Assembly (NCBI GenBank): GCA_017517815.1
Contig: JAFWYA010000076.1
Span: 102,810 to 166,809, forward strand
Source: Clostridia bacterium
GTDB lineage: Bacteria; Bacillota_A; Clostridia; Christensenellales; Aristaeellaceae
Direction of reading: 5' to 3'
Length of the DNA stretch: 64,000 nt
The notes beneath the pieces are model-generated. The model saw only the letters and a list, made by a program, of their open reading frames with translations. It searched no databases and was not told the origin of the DNA. Below, in pieces: positions 1 through 9,245 of the stretch. Within the stretch, counting starts at the first letter, position 1, and the number at the start of each line of letters is the position of its first letter. A program made the translations under genes and the position numbers.

Positions 1-1748
1 GCCATGTCGATCATGCTGAGAGCCTCGATGTCGATGACTTTGACGTAGTTTTCCAGCTTGATCTCGCAGCGGCTTTCCACTTCCTGACGGGTATAGACCT
101 TCTGGCGTTCAAACAGCGCCACGTTCTTTTCATCCACATAGTGCGGCAGCGCGTCCACGGTGGTGGGCAGGTTGCTCAGCCCTCTGCGCGCGGCCTCTTC
201 CTTCCAGGCGTCGTCGTAGCCGTTGCCGTTGAAGATGATGCGCATGTGGGCGCTGAGCGTGCGGCGGATGAGCTGGTCGACAGCGGCGGTGAAATCGGTC
301 GCCTTTTCCAGCTCGTCGGCCATCTTTTCAAGCACGTCGGCGATGGCGGTGTTGAGCACGACGTTCGGGCCGGAGATGGACTGCGACGAACCCAGCGAGC
401 GGAACTCGAACTTGTTGCCGGTGAATGCAAAGGGCGAGGTGCGGTTGCGGTCGGTGGAGTCTTTGGGGAACTTGGGCAGGATGTGCACGCCAAGGCGCAT
501 CTGGCTGGGCTCATGGCCTTCATACTTGGAGGCGGAAACGATGCTTTCGATGATTTCGTTGAGCTCGTCTCCCAGGAAGATGCTCATGATGGCCGGCGGC
601 GCTTCGGCAGCGCCCAGACGGTGATCGTTGCCGGCATAGGCCACGGTCACGCGCAGCAGGTCCTGATACTCATCCACAGCGGCGATGACCGCAGACAGGA
701 AGATGAGGAACTGCGCGTTTTCGCTGGGGGTATCGCCGGGGTTTAAAAGGTTCATGCCCGTGTCGGTGGCCAGGGCGTAGTTGTTGTGCTTGCCGCTGCC
801 GTTGACGCCGCCAAAGGGCTTTTCGTGCAGCAGGCACACCATGCCGTGCTTGTCAGCGACCTTTTTCATCAGGTCCATGGTCAGCTGGTTATGATCGGCG
901 GCGATGTTGACGGTGGTGAAAATGGGGGCCATTTCGTGCTGGGCGGGCGCAGCCTCGTTATGCTCGGTCTTGGCCAGAATGCCCAGCTTCCACAGCTCGA
1001 TATTCAGGTCCTTCATAAAGGCCTGCACACGCGGCTTGATCACGCCGAAGAAATGGTCGTCCAGCTCCTGGCCCTTGGGCGGCTTTGCGCCAAACAGGGT
1101 GCGGCCGGTCACCATCAGGTCGGGACGCTGGCAGTATACCTTTTTATCCACAAGGAAATATTCCTGCTCTGCGCCCACGGTGGGGAACACGCGCACCACG
1201 TCCGCATGGCCAAACAGGCGCACAATGCGCAGCGCCTGCTTGTTGAGCGCCTGCATGGAGCGCAGCAGGGGGGTCTTTTTGTCCAGTGCCTGTCCGCCGT
1301 AGGAGCAGTATGCCGTGGGAATGCACAGGGTGCCATCTTTGATGAAGGCATAGCTGCTGGGGTCCCACGCGGTGTAGCCGCGCGCTTCAAATGTGGCGCG
1401 CAGGCCGCCGGAGGGGAAGGAGCTGGCGTCGGTCTCGCCGCGCACGAGTTCCTTGCCGCTGAACTCAAGCAGCACCTTGCCGTCCTTCTTTTTATGGGTG
1501 ATGAATGCGTCGTGTTTTTCAGCCGTCACGCCCGTCATGGGCTGGAACCAGTGGGTGTAATGGGTGGCGCCCATCTCCAGCGCCCAGTCCTTCATGGCGT
1601 TGGCGACCACGTCAGCGATGGCGGGGTCCAGCGAACGGCCCTGCTCGGTGGTGCGCTTGAGGGCTTTATAGGTTTCCTCGGGCAGGCGCTGCTGCATGAC
1701 AACGTCGTCAAACACACAGGAGCCAAAGATATCGTTGATACCAGGCAT
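1..1748 (-). CDS. glnN: Type III glutamine synthetase (partial, C-terminus beyond window)
   Basis: ATP-dependent condensation of glutamate and ammonia to glutamine, in the cytoplasm. The first ~582 residues are present; the family is about 700 residues, so the C-terminus lies beyond base 1. The N-terminus (DIFGSCVFDDVVMQQRLP) is the GSIII signature, and further on the acidic, metal-binding and ATP-site segments are seen (EQEYFLVD, NEAAPAQHE, GGVNGSGKHNNYA, GNDHRLGAAEAPP). The ATG at 1748 has GAAAGG upstream. It lies 17 bp behind a secreted-protein gene on the same strand, so it is probably the last or a late gene of that operon; no separate promoter or ammonium-control element is visible in the gap. 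Identity is secure. Confidence 0.95.
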   Translation of the reverse strand, partial: MPGINDIFGSCVFDDVVMQQRLPEETYKALKRTTEQGRSLDPAIADVVANAMKDWALEMGATHYTHWFQPMTGVTAEKHDAFITHKKKDGKVLLEFSGKELVRGETDASSFPSGGLRATFEARGYTAWDPSSYAFIKDGTLCIPTAYCSYGGQALDKKTPLLRSMQALNKQALRIVRLFGHADVVRVFPTVGAEQEYFLVDKKVYCQRPDLMVTGRTLFGAKPPKGQELDDHFFGVIKPRVQAFMKDLNIELWKLGILAKTEHNEAAPAQHEMAPIFTTVNIAADHNQLTMDLMKKVADKHGMVCLLHEKPFGGVNGSGKHNNYALATDTGMNLLNPGDTPSENAQFLIFLSAVIAAVDEYQDLLRVTVAYAGNDHRLGAAEAPPAIMSIFLGDELNEIIESIVSASKYEGHEPSQMRLGVHILPKFPKDSTDRNRTSPFAFTGNKFEFRSLGSSQSISGPNVVLNTAIADVLEKMADELEKATDFTAAVDQLIRRTLSAHMRIIFNGNGYDDAWKEEAARRGLSNLPTTVDALPHYVDEKNVALFERQKVYTRQEVESRCEIKLENYVKVIDIEALSMIDM

Positions 1749-1765
1749 GTCAAATCAGACCTTTC

Positions 1766-3199
1766 TCATTCGGCAGCGGTTTGGGGTACGGTGATAAAAG
1801 CGGACAGCGCAGCCAGCGCACGCACGCCGGTGCCGGGCAGCAGCGCGTTCCAGTCGGCGTTTTCCAAAGGGGCGGAGGGCAGCGCGACGGGGTCCCACTT
1901 TTTGCGGCTCTTGCCGTTCATGGTCAGCTCGACAGCCTCGTCGTCGGTGGAAAGGGTGAGCGTGGCGCTCATGTCGGTGGCGGCGGACTTGCGCTCCTCG
2001 CTGGCAAAAGCGGAGGCCAGCACGATCTCGGTCTCGGGGAAGGCTTCGCCGTCTGCGGGGGCCAGCGTGAGGGAGGCGTTGTAGGTGTGCAGGTCAAGGC
2101 CGTTTTCGTCCTTGCCTTCGATGGTTTCCTGCCTGAGGGTGAAGTTCACCGCGCAGCTGAGCACGGTTTCATCGCTGACGGTAAAGCCGGCGGCGGGGCC
2201 GCAGGCGAGCGTGCCCTGCATGACATTCACGCCGGTCATGCTGCTGTATTCCTGCCAGTTTACCTCAGCCGTCCAGCTTTCGCTGTCCAGCCGGATCAGG
2301 CTGCTGCCGGGCAGGTCGCCCTCGCCCTGGGTGCGGCTGTAGCTGAGGGTCATCCCGCCCAGCTGCGCGCTGTACATGGGCAGCGACAGCTTCAGTTCCT
2401 GCGTGTCGCCCTTCAGGCTCACGGTGCGGTCGAGGGTCATTTCGCCGGAAAGCGGCAGCGCCTCGATGCAGTCAAAATACCAGCTCTGGTAGCGGGGGTC
2501 GAGATACACAGACAGCTCGTCGCCCAGCACCTGCTTGAGGCTGGCAAGCACGTCGGCGTCGGAGAGCAGATCAAACACCATCTGCTTGATCTGCGCCTTG
2601 AGCGACGCGGGCGATACGCGGTAGCTGACCTGCATGGCGCTGGTACCGTCCTCCAGCTTGTGAAGGTCGGCGCTCTGGCGGTAGCCCTCGATCCAGATAT
2701 CGATGCGGGTGGTAAAGTCCTGCAGGGCATCCTCGAGGATATCGTCGGTCTCAGGGTCCAGACCTTCAGTGGCCCGAATGGCCGAAAGCGCGCTCAGGAT
2801 GGGTGCAAGGGCGCTGGCGGGAACGGCAGCCTCGCCGCCCTGTGCGGGCAGGGCATACCAGTCTGCGCCGATGAGGTCGCTCTGGATGGCGGTATTGCCC
2901 TCCAGCACCTGCACATGGGCGCTGGTCACGGCGGTCTCGCCGTCCATCAGGGTGATATCCGCCCGGTGCTCGCCCAGCGAAACCGTTTCAGGACGCACGA
3001 AGATGTAATCCACATCCAGCACGATGGGCTTGACGGTGGAAAAGCTTTCGGTGTCGGCCTCCAGCGTGATGGTGCCGCTGAAGCCGCTGCCGGCGGAGAG
3101 CTGCTTGACCAGCTTTTCAGCCACGGTGTAATCGGTGGCGGCCAGCGCGGGCATGGCGGCCATCATGCAGGCCACGAACAAAGCCAGAAAACGTTTCAT
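1766..3199 (-). CDS. Secreted protein of unknown function
   Basis: 477 residues. The N-terminus (MKRFLALFVACMMAAMPALA) is a typical signal peptide with an AxA-like cleavage site and no lipobox, so the product should be exported. The mature part has no membrane segment and reads as alternating short beta strands rich in Thr, Ser, Glu and Leu; no catalytic motif is recognised. The ATG at 3199 was preferred to the in-frame TTG six bases upstream because AAAGGAGG lies 7 nt before it. It sits 11 bp after the next secreted-protein gene (3217-4767) and 17 bp before glnN. The two secreted proteins have similar size, export signal and composition and may form a pair, but I do not see clear sequence identity between them. 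Confidence 0.75.
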   Translation of the reverse strand: MKRFLALFVACMMAAMPALAATDYTVAEKLVKQLSAGSGFSGTITLEADTESFSTVKPIVLDVDYIFVRPETVSLGEHRADITLMDGETAVTSAHVQVLEGNTAIQSDLIGADWYALPAQGGEAAVPASALAPILSALSAIRATEGLDPETDDILEDALQDFTTRIDIWIEGYRQSADLHKLEDGTSAMQVSYRVSPASLKAQIKQMVFDLLSDADVLASLKQVLGDELSVYLDPRYQSWYFDCIEALPLSGEMTLDRTVSLKGDTQELKLSLPMYSAQLGGMTLSYSRTQGEGDLPGSSLIRLDSESWTAEVNWQEYSSMTGVNVMQGTLACGPAAGFTVSDETVLSCAVNFTLRQETIEGKDENGLDLHTYNASLTLAPADGEAFPETEIVLASAFASEERKSAATDMSATLTLSTDDEAVELTMNGKSRKKWDPVALPSAPLENADWNALLPGTGVRALAALSAFITVPQTAAE

Positions 3200-3216
3200 G
3201 GGCAATCCTCCTTTTG

Positions 3217-4767
3217 TTAAAGAGCGTCGACCATTTCAAGGAATGCGGCGTAGTCTTCGCTGGAAAGGTTGTCGCGGATGAGGGCTGCGTCCTCCTCCGG
3301 AATTTTGGTCAGGGCGATCAGCAGCCGCCCGGCCAGGTTCTGGGTGATCTCGCCCATGAGCGCGTCGAGGGTCTCGGCATCGGCCGTATCCAGATCGACG
3401 GTCTGCATGGTGTCGGGTGCGGTGTAGCCCGCAAGGCCGATGGGCGGCGCGCCCACCAGATAGTCCTGCGGCTTTTCGGGTATTTCAATGTTTTGCATCA
3501 GGCTGCTCGTGGCTGAGGCGTCGTCGCTGACGGCAAACAGCACGCCGGACTGCGCGGCCTGCACAAACAGGCGGGCGGGCTCTTCGTCAAAGAGCAGCTG
3601 CATATCGGTATGGATCACCTTGCCGGTTTTCTGCTCAATGCCCACCGTGCCGCTGAGCACGCCGCTGCCCTCGGAGGAGGTCAGCTTCATCTCGGGGGTA
3701 AAGGTGATGGTTGAGGTGGAGGCCTTTTCGCCTTCCACAGTGCGCACGGCCTTCGACACGCTGCCGTTTACGGTGCGCACATCGCCGCTGGCCTGGCCGT
3801 TCAAATCGTAGGTCCAGGTGGTGGTGATGTTGCCGTCGGCATCCTTAATGGCGGCGGAGCTTTCGCCGGATACGAGCAGCTTGTCATCGGTGCGGCGCTT
3901 GAGGCTTGCGCCGATCTTGCGGGTGTCGACCGCCTTTTTGGACTTGAGCAGCTCATACTTGAAGGTGTCGATGCGCGTGCCTTCCTTTTCAGTAAAGGCC
4001 CACTGGAACGCCAGGTTGCGCGCGATGCCGTCGGCAAAGGTGACGTAACCCTTCATATAAACAGCCAGATCGTCGCCGCCCTCGGCGGTTTGATACAATC
4101 CCACGATAAAGCCCTTGCTGACGCTCAGGCCTTTGATGGTTTCGCGGTAAGCGTCGTCCATGCCGCAGGAAAGCACCTTTTCGATCAGAGGGGCGATCTG
4201 CTCGCCCTGCTCTTCTGTCAGACGGGCGATGCGGCTCCATTTGGAGGTGGCCACGCCGGTGATCTTGTAATTGGCTGTCTTCTTCTCGGCAAAGGGCAGG
4301 ATGGCGTCGGTCAGCTCACGGTAGCAGCCTTCCAGCTGGCTGATGGCGGCCAGCACGTCAAACTTCTCCTGCTGCTGCGCCTGGCCGCTGAACACGTCCA
4401 TCGCAGAACCGGCGCTGGTGAGCATGCGGTTGGGCAGCAGGTCGCTGGTCAGCTGGGCGCCGTTTTCGGTCTGCTGTTCGGTCATCTTAAGCACCGGCTC
4501 GCCCGAAACGCAGATCTCCAGCGCGGTCGCGTCCTCTTCCGTCTGGGCGGAGATGCTCAGGTGCCTGAGCACCCCGTTGAGCATATCGACGGTCTGGTCG
4601 CCGTAGGGCGTAAGCGCTTTGATCTGCGCCGACATGGCGTAGTGCACGTCGCGGTTTAAGTCGATATAGGGGCTGATGGCGGCGCTCAGGCCCTGCGCAC
4701 AGGCGGAGCCCGTCAGCAGGCAGAGCGCTGCGGCAAACGCGCACAGGCGTTTGAAAAATGAGGTCAT
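3217..4767 (-). CDS. Secreted protein of unknown function
   Basis: 516 residues beginning with a signal peptide (MTSFFKRLCAFAAALCLLTGSACAQ), cleaved probably after SACA or possibly lipidated at the Cys of GSAC. The remainder is soluble, charged and beta-strand-rich with no recognised domain. Its ATG overlaps the stop of the dihydrouridine synthase gene by 4 bp (ATGA), showing translational coupling; GAGGAGG lies just upstream. It is followed at 11 bp by a second secreted protein. Function unknown; the tandem pair may act together at the cell surface (inference). Confidence 0.75.
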   Translation of the reverse strand: MTSFFKRLCAFAAALCLLTGSACAQGLSAAISPYIDLNRDVHYAMSAQIKALTPYGDQTVDMLNGVLRHLSISAQTEEDATALEICVSGEPVLKMTEQQTENGAQLTSDLLPNRMLTSAGSAMDVFSGQAQQQEKFDVLAAISQLEGCYRELTDAILPFAEKKTANYKITGVATSKWSRIARLTEEQGEQIAPLIEKVLSCGMDDAYRETIKGLSVSKGFIVGLYQTAEGGDDLAVYMKGYVTFADGIARNLAFQWAFTEKEGTRIDTFKYELLKSKKAVDTRKIGASLKRRTDDKLLVSGESSAAIKDADGNITTTWTYDLNGQASGDVRTVNGSVSKAVRTVEGEKASTSTITFTPEMKLTSSEGSGVLSGTVGIEQKTGKVIHTDMQLLFDEEPARLFVQAAQSGVLFAVSDDASATSSLMQNIEIPEKPQDYLVGAPPIGLAGYTAPDTMQTVDLDTADAETLDALMGEITQNLAGRLLIALTKIPEEDAALIRDNLSSEDYAAFLEMVDAL

Positions 4768-5741
4768 GCTTCCTCCTCTGCTGCGGTCAGCCGCAGCTTT
4801 TCCAGCAGGCCGCGCATGGCGTCAAGCGTGGTCATCAGGTTGACCTCACGCCTCAGCGCCGTCGCGCCGCGCATGCCGTTGATGTAGTGGCCCACATGCT
4901 TGCGCATTTCCACCACGCCCAGGCGCTCGCCCTTGAAGGCGACCATCCATTCGGTCTGCAAAATGGCGGTGTCGATGCGCTCGAGCAGGGTTTCGCGCTG
5001 GATCTCCTTTCCTTCCAGCGCCTGCCGCGCTGTGCGGAACAGCCACGGATTGCCCATGCAGCCGCGGCCGATCATATAGCCGTCGGGGTGGATGACGTCG
5101 CGCATGCGCAGCGCGTCCTCGGGGGCAAACAGATCGCCGTTGGCCATGACGGGAATGGTGAGCTGTTCCTTCAGCCGGGCAATGGCTTCGTAATCAGCCG
5201 TGCCGGAATACTGCTGTGCGCGGGTGCGGCCGTGAAAGCTGATCCACTGCAGTCCCAGCTCTTGCGCTGCGCGGCCCAGCTCGATGGCGTTCATGGAATC
5301 CGCATCATAGCCCAGACGGGTCTTGACGGTCACAGGCAGCCAGGTGTGGCGCTTGACAGCCTCCATCAGCCTGTAGGCCTTTTCAGGGTCCAGCAGCAGG
5401 GCGCTGCCCTCGCCGCCGGATACCACCTTGCGGGCCGGGCAGCCCATGTTGATGTCGATGGAGGTAAAGCGCCCAAGCTCGGTCACGCGCTGGGCGGCTT
5501 CAGCCATTACGACGGGGTCGCGGCCAAACAGCTGCACGGCGGTGTTGGTTTCCTCGGGATGCACTTCCAACAGGCGACGGTAGGTGTCGTTGCCCTTCTT
5601 GGCGCACATGTAGCCGATGGCGCTCACCATTTCAGAGCATGCGTAGTCCGCGCCCAGCCGGTAGCACAAAACGCGCATGGGCCAGTCGGTGATGCCGGCC
5701 ATGGGGGCCAGCAATAGAACGGGTTTTTTGTTGGTTTCCAT
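4764..5741 (-). CDS. dus: tRNA-dihydrouridine synthase (DusB-like)
   Basis: 325 residues. An FMN enzyme that reduces uridines of tRNA to dihydrouridine using NADPH. The TIM-barrel signatures are all present: APMAGITDWPMR at the N-terminus, the NMGCPA loop carrying the catalytic Cys, VKTRLG, the FHGRTR tRNA/FMN segment, MANGD, and the phosphate-binding MIGRGCMGNPW. Length is normal for the family. It begins 3 bp after the GH127-like gene and overlaps the following secreted-protein gene by 4 bp, so it belongs to one transcript with them. In many bacteria dusB precedes fis or lies near ribosome genes; this context with secreted proteins and glnN is unusual. Confidence 0.93.
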   Translation of the reverse strand: METNKKPVLLLAPMAGITDWPMRVLCYRLGADYACSEMVSAIGYMCAKKGNDTYRRLLEVHPEETNTAVQLFGRDPVVMAEAAQRVTELGRFTSIDINMGCPARKVVSGGEGSALLLDPEKAYRLMEAVKRHTWLPVTVKTRLGYDADSMNAIELGRAAQELGLQWISFHGRTRAQQYSGTADYEAIARLKEQLTIPVMANGDLFAPEDALRMRDVIHPDGYMIGRGCMGNPWLFRTARQALEGKEIQRETLLERIDTAILQTEWMVAFKGERLGVVEMRKHVGHYINGMRGATALRREVNLMTTLDAMRGLLEKLRLTAAEEEA

Positions 5742-5744
5742 CCT

Positions 5745-7403
5745 TTAGCGCTCCAGTACGCAGGGGAAGGCGGCGATGCGGCCGCAGGTGCCGGCGAAGG
5801 GAATGAGGGTCAGCTCGTAGGCTGCGCCGGGGGCCACGTCCTGCGGCGGAGGCAGGATGAAGCCGGCCTTCTCGCGCCACTGGGGCGCTTCGCAGGCGGT
5901 GAGCAGGGCGTAGGGCACGCCGTTTTCCTCCACGCTGGTCATGGGCAGGCTTCGCAGAATGGCGTAGCGCCAGCCGGCCTCGGTATCGGGCAGGGACAGG
6001 GCCATCAGCTGCGCGCCCACATAAATGCTGGCGCTGGAGCGGTAGCCGGTCTCCAGACGGGGACTGAGGGAAAGCATCAGGGTGATGACGTCGCCGTTGT
6101 TAAACGTGCGGCGGATCTGCTGCACCTGGCCCTGATTGACCGCCTGCGCCTGACCGCCGTTGAGCGACAGCTGCGCGGCGTCGGCATAGGAGGGGATGCG
6201 CACCTGCAGGGTGCAGCTGACGGGCTGACGGCATTCCACGCGGATGTCCACGCGCTGCTGGAACACGCCGCTGACCTGCGCGGTGAAGCGCACGGGCACG
6301 CCGCCCAGGCGGGTAAGGCAGCCGCCGGAGACGGGCATCATATAGGCGATGGTGTCGTCGTCGCGGCTGAGCCATACGCTGCGGCGCACGGCGTACAGCG
6401 CGCGAAGCAGAGCGCTCACGTCCTCACGCACGGGCTCGACCACGGTGCAGCTGTCGTCGTCTGCCAGACGGTTGGTGGGCGACATCGTGCGGATGCCGCT
6501 TTCCTCCACCACATCGGCCAGCATGTTGACCAGCAGCATTTCCAGCTTTTCAGCCATGGCAGGGTCGCCGCTGGCGCAAAGGGCATCCAGAAGCGCCTCG
6601 GCCTGCGCGCATACGGCGCTCAGTTCCACGGCGCGCGCAGGGTCGCGGCCGGCCAGATAGGGATCGGCGGAGAAAGCGCCGGAGGGCATGCCGTGATAGC
6701 GCGCAAGCGCGGTCAGACCGGCTTTGGCGGCGGCAGCCTCGCGGCCGGAGCCGCTGTACTGCGACAGCAGCGCGCTCATGGAAAGCGAATCCGCCATCAG
6801 CTTGCCGGTGGCAAAGCGCTGCATGCGGTCGTAATATGCCTGCTCCTGCGGAGTGTGCGCAGCCGTGTCGGGCTGGTACTCCGTCTGGAAGGGGAAGGAA
6901 TGCATCAGGCCCGACACGTCCGGCAGGCGGGAGCGCAGCTGCTCCAGCACGTCCAGCAGGAAGGGCTGGCCGGTGCGGCGGTACAGGTCGATGCAAAGGC
7001 GCAGGGCGTCGGCGCCGATCATAAACAGCTGTTCCTCGCTCATGACGGGCATGACCTGCATAAAGGTGCGCAGCGCATCCAGCACGCGCAGCATGGCGGG
7101 CTTGTCGCGGTTCATGGCGGCGATCATCGCAGCGGCGCGGCAGGTTTCCACAAAATGCACGGGGGCTTCGGCCACACGCTGTGCGGCGGCTTCAACGTCC
7201 GGCACAGGAGGGGTTTGGGTGTAGCCGCCCAGCTTGGTGGCAAGGGTCGCGTCCAGCGCGGTCATCTGGTCGAGATCGACCATCTTCAAAACACGGTCGG
7301 TCAGCACCTTCTGAAGGCCGGCGGCGTTGACGGCGGCGTCGGAAAGTGTGGCATAGGCGGGGTCGACCAGAGGGGCGCGGCGGTAGGAAACGGCGGTAGA
7401 CAT
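5745..7403 (-). CDS. GH127-like (DUF1680-type) protein
   Basis: 552 residues, no signal peptide or membrane segment, so cytoplasmic. The N-terminal two-thirds is helix-rich, as in an alpha/alpha barrel. The C-terminal third contains a beta-sandwich segment (TLQVRIPSYADAAQLSLNGG) that resembles the 'RIPxWa...vNG' segment of GH127 beta-L-arabinofuranosidases. The ETC-type Cys/Glu zinc region of characterised GH127 enzymes is not conserved (DSCTVVE is the nearest match), so activity is uncertain. The ATG at 7403 has AGGAG 8 nt upstream and is preferred to an upstream start that would add 14 residues. It is the first gene of the operon leading to dus, two secreted proteins and glnN. The family assignment is an inference from fold pattern only. 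Confidence 0.6.
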   Translation of the reverse strand: MSTAVSYRRAPLVDPAYATLSDAAVNAAGLQKVLTDRVLKMVDLDQMTALDATLATKLGGYTQTPPVPDVEAAAQRVAEAPVHFVETCRAAAMIAAMNRDKPAMLRVLDALRTFMQVMPVMSEEQLFMIGADALRLCIDLYRRTGQPFLLDVLEQLRSRLPDVSGLMHSFPFQTEYQPDTAAHTPQEQAYYDRMQRFATGKLMADSLSMSALLSQYSGSGREAAAAKAGLTALARYHGMPSGAFSADPYLAGRDPARAVELSAVCAQAEALLDALCASGDPAMAEKLEMLLVNMLADVVEESGIRTMSPTNRLADDDSCTVVEPVREDVSALLRALYAVRRSVWLSRDDDTIAYMMPVSGGCLTRLGGVPVRFTAQVSGVFQQRVDIRVECRQPVSCTLQVRIPSYADAAQLSLNGGQAQAVNQGQVQQIRRTFNNGDVITLMLSLSPRLETGYRSSASIYVGAQLMALSLPDTEAGWRYAILRSLPMTSVEENGVPYALLTACEAPQWREKAGFILPPPQDVAPGAAYELTLIPFAGTCGRIAAFPCVLER

Positions 7404-7500
7404 GGAGCTTCTCCTCACAATCAGCGGCAAAAGCCGATAATACACTCATTCTACCTTATTATAGCGGAAAATAGCGTGAGGTCAAGATTTTGCGCAATGT

Positions 7501-7541
7501 TCAGCGCCCGTGTTCCCAAATCAGAACACGGGCGCTGAGAA
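7501..7541. terminator. Strong hairpin between convergent ends and starts
   Basis: CAGCGCCCGTGTTC pairs with GAACACGGGCGCTG around an 8-nt loop. It lies just after the stop of the M56 gene (minus strand) and before the promoter region of the GH127-like operon. No U-tract follows on either strand, so it may be an mRNA 3' stabiliser or a Rho-type end rather than a classical intrinsic terminator. Confidence 0.5.
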
Positions 7542-7552
7542 GCATATGCGGT

Positions 7553-9100
7553 TTATCTGGGCGCGCAGTACAGCATGCGCACCACGGGCTCCACCTGCAG
7601 AGCAAAGCTGCAGGCAGGTTCGCCCCGTTCGCCGCTGAGCGCGCCAAACAGCACGCGCACGTCGCCCTGACGCACGTCGGCTTCGGAGCGTCCGCCGGTG
7701 CAAACGCATTCTGGCACCAGCGCCGTCATGAAGGCGGTGAGGTAGTTTTCCACGCTGCCGGTGAGCGCACGGTGGGTGTAGGAGGTATCGGTGAAGGAAA
7801 TATCGCCCAGCAAACTCAGTCCGTTGTACTCCACCAGACAGCCCGCGGAGGAGAACAGCAGCCGCACGCACTCAGTTATGCTGCCCTCGCGTGCCTCAAC
7901 ACGCCACAGCGATCCGTCGCTGCGGGCGGTGAAGCTGAGCCGGTCGGTGTTTTCGCCCACGAAATCGCTTTCCAGAAAGCGCCTTGCGCAGGCGATGGCG
8001 TCCATGTCGGTATGAAGCGGCGTGGCAGCCGCCGCCCACGAAACGGCGGGGATGGCCTCTACGGTGGGCAGCGGCTCGCTTTCGCTGGTGCCAAAGGAGA
8101 ATACCAGCAAAACGGCCGCAGCCAGCGACGCAAGCGCAATGGCCCAGCGGCTGCCCTTCACGCAGCGGATGACCGACGACACGCGCTGGCGGATGTGCTT
8201 GTCGGTGAAGGAGGCGCCCACGGCGTCGGCGCTGACCATGGCGTCGCCGCTGCGCTCCTTGGCGGATACGATCATGTCGGCATAGGCCAGGCGATCCATG
8301 TCGGGCAGGCGGGCGGTCACGCGGTCATCGCAGGCCATTTCACTGTCGCGCCAGCTCAGCCACGCGGCCATCCACACCAGAGGATTGAACCAGTGGATGG
8401 CGCAGCACAGGCTGCGCACCACACCCCACAGCACGTCGTGCGCGCGGCGGTGGCACAGCTGATGCGAAAGCACCAGCGTCAGATGTGCCCTTGGCGTATG
8501 CACCGGCAGCGCGATAAACGGGCGGATGACGCCTGTGATGCACGCAGCCGGAAGGCGGTCGACGTAGTAGACGGGCAGGGGCTTCACCCGGTAGCGGGCG
8601 CACAGCTCGTGCAGAAGCGCCAACTCCTCGCCTTCCAGACGGCTGACGCGGTTGCGGCGCACGCGGTCGCTGAAGCGGGTGGAGCGCCACCACAGCCAAA
8701 GTCCCGTGCCAGCCGCCGCGATCAGCCAGATGATCAGCACCCATTTGCCGCTCTCACCGCCCATGGTATGGTGGGCCAGATCGCGCAGCGGGCCGCTTTC
8801 GCCCGCGCCCACAAAGCTGGATACCGTGATGCTTGCGTCGATCACGCGCTGGCGCAACTGCGCCGCCACCGGGCGCGCGGCCACGTCCACCGAAAAGCCG
8901 GGGCGGAATTCGTCCATCAGCGGGTTGGGGATGCTGATAGGCAGCAGCAGCCGGATGGCGGCCAGAATCCACGACGCATAAACCGCACGGCTGCCCAGCC
9001 TTTTGCGGCCGATGGAGCGTACGGCGATGGAGATCAAAATGAAAACGCTGCCAAACAGCGTTGCTTCCAGCAGGTAATTGAAAACCGTCATGCTGCGCAT
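7553..9100 (-). CDS. M56 (BlaR1/MecR1-type) membrane protein with altered zinc motif
   Basis: 515 residues. Four N-terminal membrane segments (about 8-28, 40-58, 118-138, 288-308) flank a cytoplasmic M56-like domain, followed by an extracytoplasmic C-terminal domain of about 200 residues. Family members sense beta-lactams or wall stress and cleave a BlaI repressor. The gluzincin motif HExxH is here HQLCH (residues 213-217): both His remain but the catalytic Glu is Gln. The downstream EMACDD zinc-ligand segment is kept. The C-terminal region has no SxxK/KTG penicillin-binding motifs. No blaI-type gene is adjacent; it stands alone with its own RBS (GGAGG, 7 nt). It is likely a sensor without proteolytic activity (inference). 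Confidence 0.8.
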   Translation of the reverse strand: MRSMTVFNYLLEATLFGSVFILISIAVRSIGRKRLGSRAVYASWILAAIRLLLPISIPNPLMDEFRPGFSVDVAARPVAAQLRQRVIDASITVSSFVGAGESGPLRDLAHHTMGGESGKWVLIIWLIAAAGTGLWLWWRSTRFSDRVRRNRVSRLEGEELALLHELCARYRVKPLPVYYVDRLPAACITGVIRPFIALPVHTPRAHLTLVLSHQLCHRRAHDVLWGVVRSLCCAIHWFNPLVWMAAWLSWRDSEMACDDRVTARLPDMDRLAYADMIVSAKERSGDAMVSADAVGASFTDKHIRQRVSSVIRCVKGSRWAIALASLAAAVLLVFSFGTSESEPLPTVEAIPAVSWAAAATPLHTDMDAIACARRFLESDFVGENTDRLSFTARSDGSLWRVEAREGSITECVRLLFSSAGCLVEYNGLSLLGDISFTDTSYTHRALTGSVENYLTAFMTALVPECVCTGGRSEADVRQGDVRVLFGALSGERGEPACSFALQVEPVVRMLYCAPR

Positions 9101-9185
9101 GCATGTTCCTCCCTCAGGGGGCTTTATCTTTCGTACTTTGATATAGACGTATGAAAGTCCTGCTTTGATGCGCGAAAATTGTATT

Positions 9186-9213
9186 TTGACTGTTTTTATT
9201 GCTGTGGTATAAT
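9186..9213 (+). promoter_or_regulatory. Sigma-A promoter of the GT-C gene
   Basis: TTGACT (9186-9191), 16-bp spacer, TATAAT (9208-9213). The start codon follows at 9246 with GGGAGG at 9232. Confidence 0.8.
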
Positions 9214-9245
9214 CAAAGGGAAATCAATCCCGGGAGGGAACCGAT

